Assembly (NCBI GenBank): GCA_030604345.1
Contig: JAUVWB010000068.1
Coordinates: 1-7,424 of the forward strand
Direction of reading: 5' to 3'
Source: Desulfofustis sp.
Lineage (GTDB): Bacteria; Desulfobacterota; Desulfobulbia; Desulfobulbales; Desulfocapsaceae
DNA length: 7,424 nucleotides
The position numbers were made by a program, and so were the translations under genes. Below, one piece after another: positions 1-5,667 of the stretch (positions are counted from its first letter, which is position 1; every line of letters begins with the position of its first letter). Under the pieces are notes generated by a model. The model was not told the origin of the DNA. It worked only from the letters and a program-made list of their open reading frames with translations, and did not search any database.

Positions 1-1
1 C

Positions 2-646
2 GGCACTTACCAGAATCCGCCGGATCTCGCCAGTGCCGCCTACAACATCATTCAGTACAGCGAGGTACCGTCGCAGGACAACCCGGTGCGCTGGCTCTTT
101 GTCAGTCGGCGCTGCATGCACTGCGAGGATGCCGGTTGTATGACCATCTGCCCGTCCCCCGGCGCCCTGTATCGGACGGCGGAGGGTGCTGTGGCCTTCG
201 ATCGGGACAAATGCATCGGCTGCAAGCTCTGTGTTAACGGTTGTCCTTTTGATGTGCCTCGTTATGATGCGGAAGGCAAGGTCACCAAATGCCACTTCTG
301 TTTCGATCGGCTTGCCGCCGGTATGGAGCCGGCCTGCGTCAAGACCTGCCCGACCGGGGCGCTCAGGTTCGGTGATCGAGACGAGTTGCTGGCCACCGCC
401 CGGGCCGAAGGCTTTGCCACGCTTTACGGCGAGCAGGACCTCGGCGGGTTGGGCTCGGTCTATGCCTTCAAGGACGAGCCGAAACTCTACGGCATGAAGG
501 AGAACCCGGCCATTCCGGGCAGCGTCGTCTTCTGGCATACCTACCTGAAGCCGCTTTCGTTAATTGGTCTGGGCGGCGTGGTCGGTGCTGCCGCTATCCA
601 CTATTTGGCAATCGGCCCGCACAAAGACGCGGAAGAGGAGGTATGA
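2..646 (+). CDS. fdhB: Formate dehydrogenase iron-sulfur (beta) subunit, 5'-truncated by window edge
   Basis: This is the electron-transfer subunit of a membrane-bound formate dehydrogenase. It passes electrons from the molybdo/tungstopterin catalytic subunit through [4Fe-4S] clusters to the cytochrome b subunit. The frame is open from base 2 without a start, so 214 residues are visible; E. coli FdnH is near 294, so roughly 75-80 N-terminal residues lie outside. The first visible residues (GTYQNPPDLASAAYNIIQYSE-like) match the family just after the first cluster region. Ferredoxin-type cysteines follow in order: CMHCEDAGCMTICP, CIGCKLCVNGCP, then KCHFC and ACVKTCP. A single hydrophobic C-terminal helix (about LSLIGLGGVVGAAAIHYLAI) is the expected membrane anchor. 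The stop is one base before the start of the gamma subunit, so the two are translationally coupled. The catalytic subunit should lie just upstream of the window. DmsB/NrfC-type ferredoxin subunits are related, but the C-terminal anchor and the next gene favour FDH. Confidence 0.93.
   Translation, partial: GTYQNPPDLASAAYNIIQYSEVPSQDNPVRWLFVSRRCMHCEDAGCMTICPSPGALYRTAEGAVAFDRDKCIGCKLCVNGCPFDVPRYDAEGKVTKCHFCFDRLAAGMEPACVKTCPTGALRFGDRDELLATARAEGFATLYGEQDLGGLGSVYAFKDEPKLYGMKENPAIPGSVVFWHTYLKPLSLIGLGGVVGAAAIHYLAIGPHKDAEEEV
637..642 (+). promoter_or_regulatory. Shine-Dalgarno site deciding the FDH gamma subunit start
   Basis: The bases GGAGGT form a near-perfect Shine-Dalgarno sequence inside the last codons of the beta subunit. 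It sits 5 nt before ATG 648 and 11 nt before the next in-frame ATG at 654. This favours 648 and argues against longer in-frame versions that begin inside the beta subunit. Confidence 0.75.
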
Positions 647-647
647 T

Positions 648-1235
648 ATGGAAATGGTACGAAAGTCAAGTGTCGACGAGGTGCTGAACCATTGGATTCT
701 GGCGGGCAGCTGTATCCTGCTGATCATTACCGGCTTTGCCTTCCTGTTCCACCTGCAGGGGGTCGGTGCGGTCTTCGGCGGATTTGAGGTCATGAAATCG
801 GTGCATAATTGGGCCGGTGTGGTGTTCAGTGTCTCCCTGCTCTATTCGATGCGGCATTATCTGAAAGAGTCCCTCGAATACGATGCCGATGACCGGCAAT
901 GGTTTAAGGTGGCCGGCGGATATCTGTCACACAAGGTGAAAGTGCCGCCCATGGGCAAATACAACCCCGGTCAGAAGCTCTACTATCTGGTTATTCTGCT
1001 CGCCGGTATCGCCATCGCCGCATCCGGGTTTGCCATCTGGTTTATGAAGGATGATGGGAATATCATGCTTCTGTCCCACCTGATCCATAACGTGGCCTTT
1101 GTCGTCTTTGTCATCGTCGTGCCGGTGCATATCTATCTGGGCACCTTGGCCAACCCGGGAACCTTCCGGATCATGGTGACCGGGACGATGCCGCTGGAGA
1201 CGGCGAAAAAGAGGCATCCCAAATGGATCAGCTGA
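648..1235 (+). CDS. fdhI: Formate dehydrogenase cytochrome b (gamma) subunit
   Basis: This integral membrane di-heme cytochrome b takes electrons from the iron-sulfur subunit and reduces the quinone pool. The protein has 195 residues with four hydrophobic spans, at about residues 17-36, 50-70, 111-132 and 148-166. The family's heme-ligand histidines appear as H15 (NHW), H53 (VHNWAG), H147 (LIHN) and H161 (PVHIYLG). The 14-residue gap between the last two matches the spacing of the ligands known from E. coli FdnI (155/169); the assignment is by analogy. The C-terminal segment LANPGTFRIMVTG is typical of FdnI/FdoI/FdhI. The start at 648 is chosen for the GGAGGT ribosome site and the one-base junction with the beta subunit. 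It is probably the last structural subunit of the enzyme, since a 96-base gap with hairpins follows. Confidence 0.93.
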   Translation: MEMVRKSSVDEVLNHWILAGSCILLIITGFAFLFHLQGVGAVFGGFEVMKSVHNWAGVVFSVSLLYSMRHYLKESLEYDADDRQWFKVAGGYLSHKVKVPPMGKYNPGQKLYYLVILLAGIAIAASGFAIWFMKDDGNIMLLSHLIHNVAFVVFVIVVPVHIYLGTLANPGTFRIMVTGTMPLETAKKRHPKWIS

Positions 1236-1247
1236 TCGTGAGGTTGG

Positions 1248-1272
1248 GGCCGGCATGCGGGTGATGCCGGCC
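1248..1272 (+). other. Perfect 9-bp hairpin just after the FDH gamma gene
   Basis: GGCCGGCAT (1248-1256) and ATGCCGGCC (1264-1272) form a perfect 9-bp GC-rich stem with a 7-nt loop. It begins 13 bases after the gamma subunit stop. No T-run follows (the next bases are AGGGTC), so it is not a classic intrinsic terminator. It could be a 3'-end stabiliser of the structural FDH message or part of a tandem termination region with the next hairpin. Confidence 0.5.
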
Positions 1273-1292
1273 AGGGTCTAACTCTTGTGAGG

Positions 1293-1320
1293 AAAGGGGG
1301 ATACTGCGGTATCCCCCTTT
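1293..1320 (+). terminator. Perfect 12-bp hairpin, terminator- or attenuator-like, before the DsbA-like gene
   Basis: AAAGGGGGATAC (1293-1304) pairs perfectly with GTATCCCCCTTT (1309-1320) around the tetraloop TGCG. The A-flanked left arm and T-flanked right arm resemble a bidirectional intrinsic terminator, but the T-run is only three bases and is followed by GACG. Termination may therefore be partial, separating structural FDH expression from the accessory genes. The stem ends 11 bases before the ATG of the selenoprotein gene, and the GAGG just 5' of it (1289-1292) is the best Shine-Dalgarno candidate for that gene, so a role in translation is also possible. Confidence 0.55.
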
Positions 1321-1331
1321 GACGTGGCGCC

Positions 1332-1922
1332 ATGAAAAAAATCGTACTGTTGTTTGCTCTTCTTTTCTGGGCCAGCCTGGCTGGCGCTCAGGAGAAGCGA
1401 TTCGACGTGCCGATCGGAGATTCCCCGTCGCTTGGACCGGCCGATGCGCCGGTAACCATCATCGAGTTCCTCGACTTTCAGTGACCGCACTGTGTTGCGG
1501 TCGGTCCGACCGTGAAGCAGATTCTTGCCGCCTATCCCGACAAGATCCGTCTGGTGATCAAAAACTATCCGTACAAATACCGCGATTTTGCCAGAATCTC
1601 CGCAGCGGCGTCGCTGGCTGCCCGGGAACAGGGCAAGTATTGGGAGATGCACGACATCCTGATCACCCGTTCGCCGGATCTGGATCGTGATCGCCTGATC
1701 GCCTATGCCACCGAGTTGGGGCACGATGTGGGAGCCTTTACCAGGGCCCTTGACGAGAAAAAGTTTGACCAGGAGATAGATCGCGATATCCAGTTGGCTG
1801 AAGAGATGGACCTGTACAATACCCCGACCTTCTTCATCAACGGCCGGCAGGTGGTTGGTGAGCGTCCGTTTGATTATTTCAAGAAGATCATCGACGAAGA
1901 ATTGCAGAAGAAGGGGGCATAA
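1332..1922 (+). CDS. Secreted DsbA-like thiol-disulfide oxidoreductase, predicted selenoprotein (UPHC active site)
   Basis: This predicted periplasmic thioredoxin-fold oxidoreductase is of the DsbA / Thioredoxin_4 kind and would make, break or repair disulfides in exported proteins. ATG 1332 is fixed by an in-frame stop at 1320-1322. Residues 1-19 form a Sec signal peptide (MKKIVLLFALLFWASLAGA, cleavage AGA|Q likely). The family motif VTIIEFLDFQ leads into an in-frame TGA at 1482-1484, codon 51, followed by PHC (C54). Where relatives have C-P-H-C, this gene reads U-P-H-C. The cis-proline loop YNTPTFFING is present (P165). Beyond the TGA, 145 codons run without interruption to TAA 1920-1922, giving 196 residues, a usual size. 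Cys54 is the only cysteine, so without Sec51 the protein would lack a redox pair. A SECIS-like hairpin follows the TGA. The next gene starts 4 bases later. A recent nonsense mutation or a sequencing error is possible but less likely. The substrate is unknown. Confidence 0.85.
1482..1484 (+). other. In-frame UGA read as selenocysteine (Sec51)
   Basis: The TGA is in frame with ATG 1332 and with the entire downstream conserved part of the protein. It replaces the N-terminal, nucleophilic cysteine of the CxxC motif, the position where selenocysteine substitutes for cysteine in most redox selenoproteins. The flanking codons encode DFQ before and PHC after, both conserved in the DsbA-like family. 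Confidence 0.83.
1490..1520 (+). promoter_or_regulatory. Bacterial SECIS-like stem-loop
   Basis: Immediately after the UGA, bases 1490-1502 pair with 1508-1520. There are 12 pairs (three of them G-U: 1493/1517, 1496/1514, 1497/1513) and one G-A mismatch (1494/1516). The apical loop is GGUCC (1503-1507). The loop begins 18 nt after the UGA and its first two bases are GG. This satisfies the usual bacterial SECIS rule of a G among the first two loop bases and 16-37 nt from UGA to loop. By memory, the E. coli fdhF SECIS has a GGUC loop at the same 18-nt distance. A bulged U as in fdhF is not evident; G-U wobbles sit nearby instead. The element would be bound by SelB carrying Sec-tRNA. The folding was done by eye. 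Confidence 0.75.
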
Positions 1923-1926
1923 ACCC

Positions 1927-2979
1927 ATGAAACCGATCGGTTGGCTGTTGGCTATTTTGGTTCTGCCGGCATCCGTCGGTGCCGGCCCATTGGTTCCCTT
2001 CGACAGCGTCCCCGTTCCGGGGCGGGAATCCGATTCGCCCGCCCTGGTGGAACTTGGCAAGCAGTTGTTTTTTGATCGACGCCTGTCTGGCGACGGGACC
2101 ATGAGCTGCGGTACCTGTCATGACCCGGATATGGGGTTCAGCGACGGCCTGGATATTTCACTCAACTATCCGACCACCAGAAATTGGCGCAATTCTCCGA
2201 CGCTGATCAATACGGCACTGCAGAAAAGCCTGTTTCATGACGGGCGGGCCGCGACCTTGGAGGAACAGGCCCTGTTCCCGATGATGTCGGCCTTTGAGAT
2301 GAATCAGAACCTGGATTACCTGGAGGAGGAGATTCGTGCGGTGCCCGAGTATGAGGCTGCATTTGCGGATGCCTTCGGTGATCCCGATGTGACCAGGGAG
2401 AGAATAGCCAAGGCCATCGCCGCCTTCGAACGCACGCTCATCTCCCGGGACGCTCCCTTGGACCGGTTTCTGGTGGGAGACGAGAGGGCCTTGTCGCCGG
2501 AGGCGCAGCAGGGCTATCAGCTGTTTGTTGGCAAAGGCAACTGCAGCCAGTGCCACTTTGGCCCGAACCTGATGGACGACCGATTCCATGCCCTGATGGT
2601 GCCGGAAAATCCGGAGCACCTGACCGACCCCCGGATTACCGCAACCCGGAGATTTGTGGCCAAACTCTATGGGTTCGAGGACTTCCGGACGCTAGACGAG
2701 GATCCGGGGCGTTACCTGATAACCAAGGATGAAAAGGATTGGAAGGCCTTCAAGACGCCGACCCTTAGAGACGTTGCCAAAACCGCACCCTACATGCATA
2801 ATGGGGTCTTTGCCACCCTGGACCAGGTTATCGACTTCTTTGCCGCAGGGGGTGGTGAAAACAATCGGGTTTTGCAGCCCGTGCCCCTTGACGCACAAGA
2901 ACGACAGCAGCTCCGGAGCTTTCTTGAAGAAGGCCTGACCGGGGCGGAGATCGTGATCGACTACCCCAAAATCCCCTGA
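1927..2979 (+). CDS. Di-heme cytochrome c peroxidase / MauG family protein, secreted
   Basis: This 350-residue exported protein has two covalent c-type heme sites, C61-G-T-C-H65 and C206-S-Q-C-H210, one in each half of the protein as in the CcpA/MauG family. Residues 1-19 are a signal peptide (MKPIGWLLAILVLPASVGA), placing it in the periplasm. Family landmarks are ELGKQLFFDRRLSGDGTMSC, SLFHDGRAATLEEQA and TAPYMHNGVFATLDQVIDFF; the last carries Met290, a possible axial-ligand position. Members either reduce hydrogen peroxide with electrons from small cytochromes or, like MauG, oxidise protein residues to build quinone cofactors; sequence alone does not decide which. ATG 1927 is preferred over in-frame upstream codons because it gives a clean signal peptide and has AAGGGGG (1911-1917) ahead. 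It starts 4 bases after the seleno-DsbA gene and is followed by fdhE after 8 bases, so the three are almost certainly one operon. Confidence 0.9.
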   Translation: MKPIGWLLAILVLPASVGAGPLVPFDSVPVPGRESDSPALVELGKQLFFDRRLSGDGTMSCGTCHDPDMGFSDGLDISLNYPTTRNWRNSPTLINTALQKSLFHDGRAATLEEQALFPMMSAFEMNQNLDYLEEEIRAVPEYEAAFADAFGDPDVTRERIAKAIAAFERTLISRDAPLDRFLVGDERALSPEAQQGYQLFVGKGNCSQCHFGPNLMDDRFHALMVPENPEHLTDPRITATRRFVAKLYGFEDFRTLDEDPGRYLITKDEKDWKAFKTPTLRDVAKTAPYMHNGVFATLDQVIDFFAAGGGENNRVLQPVPLDAQERQQLRSFLEEGLTGAEIVIDYPKIP

Positions 2980-2987
2980 GGAGGATC

Positions 2988-3758
2988 ATGAACAGCGAGA
3001 TTCAGTCCCTGATCGAGCAGCGACCACATCTTCGCGCCCCCCTGGAGCGCTACGCCCGTTGGTTGCATTTTTCCCAGAGTGTGCAGGAGTTGCTCTCCGG
3101 GGTACAGTCGGCCCGGCCCGGGGGTGACGCCAGAAGCTATCCCGGCGATGTGGCGGACGCTGTTTTCAACCTCTTCCTCGACGTCCTCGGCGTGTCCGCG
3201 GAGCAGCTGGCACCGCTGCGGGCGGCGCTGGCCCGAGGGGATCTGGATTTTCTCCGCTTTCCCCTTGACGACTATCCGGTCGTGCCGGATCTTTCATGGT
3301 CCCCCGAGGAGGCCAGCGCCGTTCTGTTTCTGCTGAGCCGCCCCCACTTCCAAGCGCTGCGGCAGAGATCACCGCAAGATGGCGGGGCCTGGGTCGGGGG
3401 GCGCTGCCCGCTCTGTTCGGCGCAGCCGGTGCTTGCTTCCATCGTCGAAGGCCCGCAACGGCGCCTTCACTGTTCGTTTTGCGCCACCACCGGCACCTTC
3501 CGGTTCATTGGTTGTCCCCATTGCGGCAGCAATGACGTGGAACGTCTGGGCACGATCGCGTCCGACGATGAACCAGGGTTCCGCATCGCCACCTGTGATG
3601 AGTGCCACTCCTATCTGAAAACAATCGAATCCTCGGTTCTGCAGAAGATGAGTGTCGATCTGGCCGACATGGCCAGTCTGCCTTTGGATATGGTCGCCCA
3701 GGACAAGGGCTATGTGCGGCTGGCGCCCAACCCCATCGGTCTGAAAAAGATGACGTGA
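2988..3758 (+). CDS. fdhE: Formate dehydrogenase accessory protein FdhE
   Basis: This cytoplasmic maturation factor is, in E. coli, needed for active membrane-bound formate dehydrogenases; it binds the catalytic subunits and coordinates iron in a rubredoxin-like way. The protein has 256 residues. The N-terminal half is helical, with no cysteine. The C-terminal half carries four CxxC pairs: C140/C143 (GRCPLCSAQP), C162/C165 (HCSFC), C176/C179 (IGCPHCGSND) and C203/C206 (ATCDECHSYLKT), the diagnostic pattern of FdhE. It is shorter than the E. coli protein (about 309), mainly in the N-terminal part. A strong Shine-Dalgarno GAGGAGGA lies just before ATG 2988. It closes the operon and converges on the potassium channel gene. 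Its presence supports the FDH identity of the first two genes and links the intervening Dsb-like and MauG-like genes to FDH by context. Confidence 0.93.
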   Translation: MNSEIQSLIEQRPHLRAPLERYARWLHFSQSVQELLSGVQSARPGGDARSYPGDVADAVFNLFLDVLGVSAEQLAPLRAALARGDLDFLRFPLDDYPVVPDLSWSPEEASAVLFLLSRPHFQALRQRSPQDGGAWVGGRCPLCSAQPVLASIVEGPQRRLHCSFCATTGTFRFIGCPHCGSNDVERLGTIASDDEPGFRIATCDECHSYLKTIESSVLQKMSVDLADMASLPLDMVAQDKGYVRLAPNPIGLKKMT

Positions 3759-3775
3759 AGCTGGGCTGGAAAGAT

Positions 3776-5473
3776 TCATTCCAGCTGTTCGAACAGCTTT
3801 TCCTGGTCAGAGGTGCCGATGAAGATCAGTTCATCGGTCTCAGCGATCGGCGTCTGCGGTTTGGGGCTGATCTCCAAGTGGTCTCCTTTCCTCATGGCGA
3901 TGACGCTGAGTCCGGTATGTTCCCTGATACCACAGGTCAGGATGGTCGTGCCGGCATAACGGCTGCCGGCTTGCCGCTGCAGGACCACCAACCCTTCGGT
4001 AAAAAGTGAAATCTCGTTGGGTTGCAGGAGCTGGTAGATGGTACCGGCGCCGAGCGAGGCATAGGACATTACCTGATCCGCACCCGCCATGTGCAGTTTG
4101 GCCACGTTTCGTTCGAGGATCGATCGGCTGATGATCTGCACGTCGGGACGAAGCTGGCGGCAATAAAAGGTCAGATAGATGTTCATGTCGTCGCTGTGGG
4201 TCGTGATGATGACCGATTTGACCGTCTCTATGCCGGCGTTTTTTAAGGTCTCGATATCGGCGGCATCACCAACGATGGTCTTTCCCTGATAAAGACTCTT
4301 GCCGAGGTTGGTTCGCTTCTCAACAATCCGGAAGTTGATGTTATGCTCTTCCAGCGTGGCGGCGGCCACCTGGCCGACACGGCCACCACCGAGGATGAGC
4401 ACCTGCGGGATCTGCGGCGATTGCTCGTAACTGGCCGCGAATTTTTCGTCGAAGGCCTTCAGCTGACCACTGGTCCCGGCCAGGATGAGGATGGCCTGAG
4501 GGTTGATCGGTGAATTCGGGGTTGCCGCCACAAATTTGCCTTTCTCCATGATGCCGATAGCGGTGACCCCGGTCGTCTGACGAATGGATGCCTGCGCCAG
4601 GGTCTTACCCTCGAGTCCGGTGAACCGCACCGGTAGTTCAGCGATGAGCAAATCACCGAAACGGCCGATCACCGTTGTTCCCTGGCCGACCCCGAAGGCT
4701 CGGCGGGCCAGCGATACCCCGAGCATATGCATGAACTCGTAGACGCTGACGTTGCCCGAATATTCGAGAATATCGATGGAGTGTTTGTTTTCCGCATTGG
4801 TGACGATGGGCACGTCGTCGCTGATCTGCCGAATGGTAAAACAGATGTTGGTGCTGAGCAGATCGTCGTTGGTCACCACCACCAGCGCCGCTTTGTCCAC
4901 CTGGGTGTTTCGATAGGTGGACTGACGGTCGAGGTCGCCGACGATGACCCGGTAGCCCTCATTGCGCAGGGTGGCGGCATGGTGCTGGTCGCCGGTGATA
5001 ATGGCGTAGGGGATGTGCCGACGATTGAGATACTCGATCAGCCGGGTGGTGATCGGATCGACGCTGGTGATCAGTACGTGGCCTCTGATGTCGTCGGGTA
5101 GGGCGCGAGGGGTTCGGGCCTTTTCCTGGGCCTGGAGCCAGGGTGCATAAAAGAATTGGATGAAGGTGAACGGCAGGATGATGAGCAGAAAGAGCACGCC
5201 GGAAATGAGAACGAAGATGGAGAAGACCCGACCCAGGTCGGAGGAAAACGTAATATCGCCGAAACCGAGGGTGGTCATCACGGTCAGGGTCCAGTACAGG
5301 CCGGTGATCCAACTGTAGTCTTGTCCTTCTTGGGCCATCAGGATGTGAAAGAGGATCGAATAGAGACTGATCACAGAGAGAAGGAACAGCAAAAATTTCG
5401 ACAGGAGCAGGATATTGCGCCGCGCGGTCTTGTCCTGAAAAAAATAGAGGAGTTGGGGTACGACGAATTTCAT
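3776..5473 (-). CDS. Potassium channel with tandem RCK (TrkA-N/TrkA-C) domains, GsuK-like
   Basis: This 565-residue two-transmembrane ion channel has a large cytoplasmic ligand-gating region. A first membrane helix (about 20-47) is followed by a pore helix and the selectivity filter TLGFGD (68-73, a variant of TVGYGD), then the inner helix (about 82-108). The first RCK Rossmann domain starts at GHVLITSVD (131) and continues through VIVGDLDRQ (177-184) and LVVVTNDD; it lacks a clear GxGxxG. A TrkA-C-like segment spans about 268-335. The second RCK domain begins QVLILGGGRVGQ (357-368) with an intact glycine-rich loop and E385 at the end of strand 2, a typical NAD-type site, followed by VGDAAD (401-406). 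A second TrkA-C segment fills about 485-565. Known relatives of this layout (GsuK of Geobacter) respond to NAD, ADP and divalent cations. The start at 5473 has only a weak AGGG ahead (complement of 5481-5484). The gene ends 17 bases from fdhE, tail to tail. Confidence 0.92.
   Translation of the reverse strand: MKFVVPQLLYFFQDKTARRNILLLSKFLLFLLSVISLYSILFHILMAQEGQDYSWITGLYWTLTVMTTLGFGDITFSSDLGRVFSIFVLISGVLFLLIILPFTFIQFFYAPWLQAQEKARTPRALPDDIRGHVLITSVDPITTRLIEYLNRRHIPYAIITGDQHHAATLRNEGYRVIVGDLDRQSTYRNTQVDKAALVVVTNDDLLSTNICFTIRQISDDVPIVTNAENKHSIDILEYSGNVSVYEFMHMLGVSLARRAFGVGQGTTVIGRFGDLLIAELPVRFTGLEGKTLAQASIRQTTGVTAIGIMEKGKFVAATPNSPINPQAILILAGTSGQLKAFDEKFAASYEQSPQIPQVLILGGGRVGQVAAATLEEHNINFRIVEKRTNLGKSLYQGKTIVGDAADIETLKNAGIETVKSVIITTHSDDMNIYLTFYCRQLRPDVQIISRSILERNVAKLHMAGADQVMSYASLGAGTIYQLLQPNEISLFTEGLVVLQRQAGSRYAGTTILTCGIREHTGLSVIAMRKGDHLEISPKPQTPIAETDELIFIGTSDQEKLFEQLE
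3783..3801 (+). terminator. Possible intrinsic terminator of the fdh operon
   Basis: AGCTGTTCGAACAGCT (3783-3798) is a perfect 16-base palindrome that folds into a 6-bp stem with a TCGA loop and is followed by TTTT (3798-3801). It lies 25 bases after the fdhE stop and inside the last codons of the convergent channel gene. A second, weaker hairpin (GCTGGAA 3765-3771 / TTCCAGC 3779-3785) spans the gene junction and would compete with it. The T-run is short, so termination efficiency is uncertain. Confidence 0.4.
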
Positions 5474-5667
5474 GGGGTATCCCTGGTCAAGGAGGACGAC
5501 TGAGCTCTCCGGACACCGAATCGGGGCAGGGGCCGGGGTACCCCCTCGCTCCGCTCACGGACCGGAAGGGGAGATTGCTGTGCCAGATAGGACCGCATCA
5601 TCATACCATAGGGAGATCGTGGGGGGGAAGGCGGCAAACCATTTTTAGCTCCCACCATCCTGAATGG
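5474..5667. other. Intergenic region without a recognised gene
   Basis: This 194-base gap separates the MFS transporter stop from the potassium channel start, both on the minus strand, and should hold the channel promoter. It is rich in G/C runs, including the palindrome GGGGTACCCC (5535-5544) and a run of G at 5620-5627. Near the MFS stop there is an inverted repeat AACCATT (5637-5643) / AATGGTT (5663-5669) with a 19-base spacer, too loose for a confident terminator. I see no convincing -35/-10 pair and no protein or RNA gene. Confidence 0.6.

Noticed and set aside
1332..1484. A nonsense-mutated pseudogene of dsbA
   Set aside because: The stop is precisely at the redox cysteine, followed by a SECIS-like hairpin, and no other lesion is visible in 196 codons. 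Still kept as the main alternative explanation.
1512..1922. A stand-alone 136-residue protein starting at GTG 1512
   Set aside because: It is the same frame as the DsbA-like gene with its signal peptide and catalytic motif removed. The upstream part from ATG 1332 is clearly coding and homologous in pattern, so the TGA is better read as selenocysteine.
1278..2102. Long open frame on the minus strand (274 codons)
   Set aside because: It runs antisense to the DsbA-like and MauG-like genes and through the perfect hairpin. Its translation shows no domain pattern and looks like a shadow of GC-rich coding sequence.
5600..5605. TATGAT-like -10 element on the minus strand upstream of the potassium channel gene
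   Set aside because: No matching -35 element is found at 16-18 bases, so the match is no better than chance.
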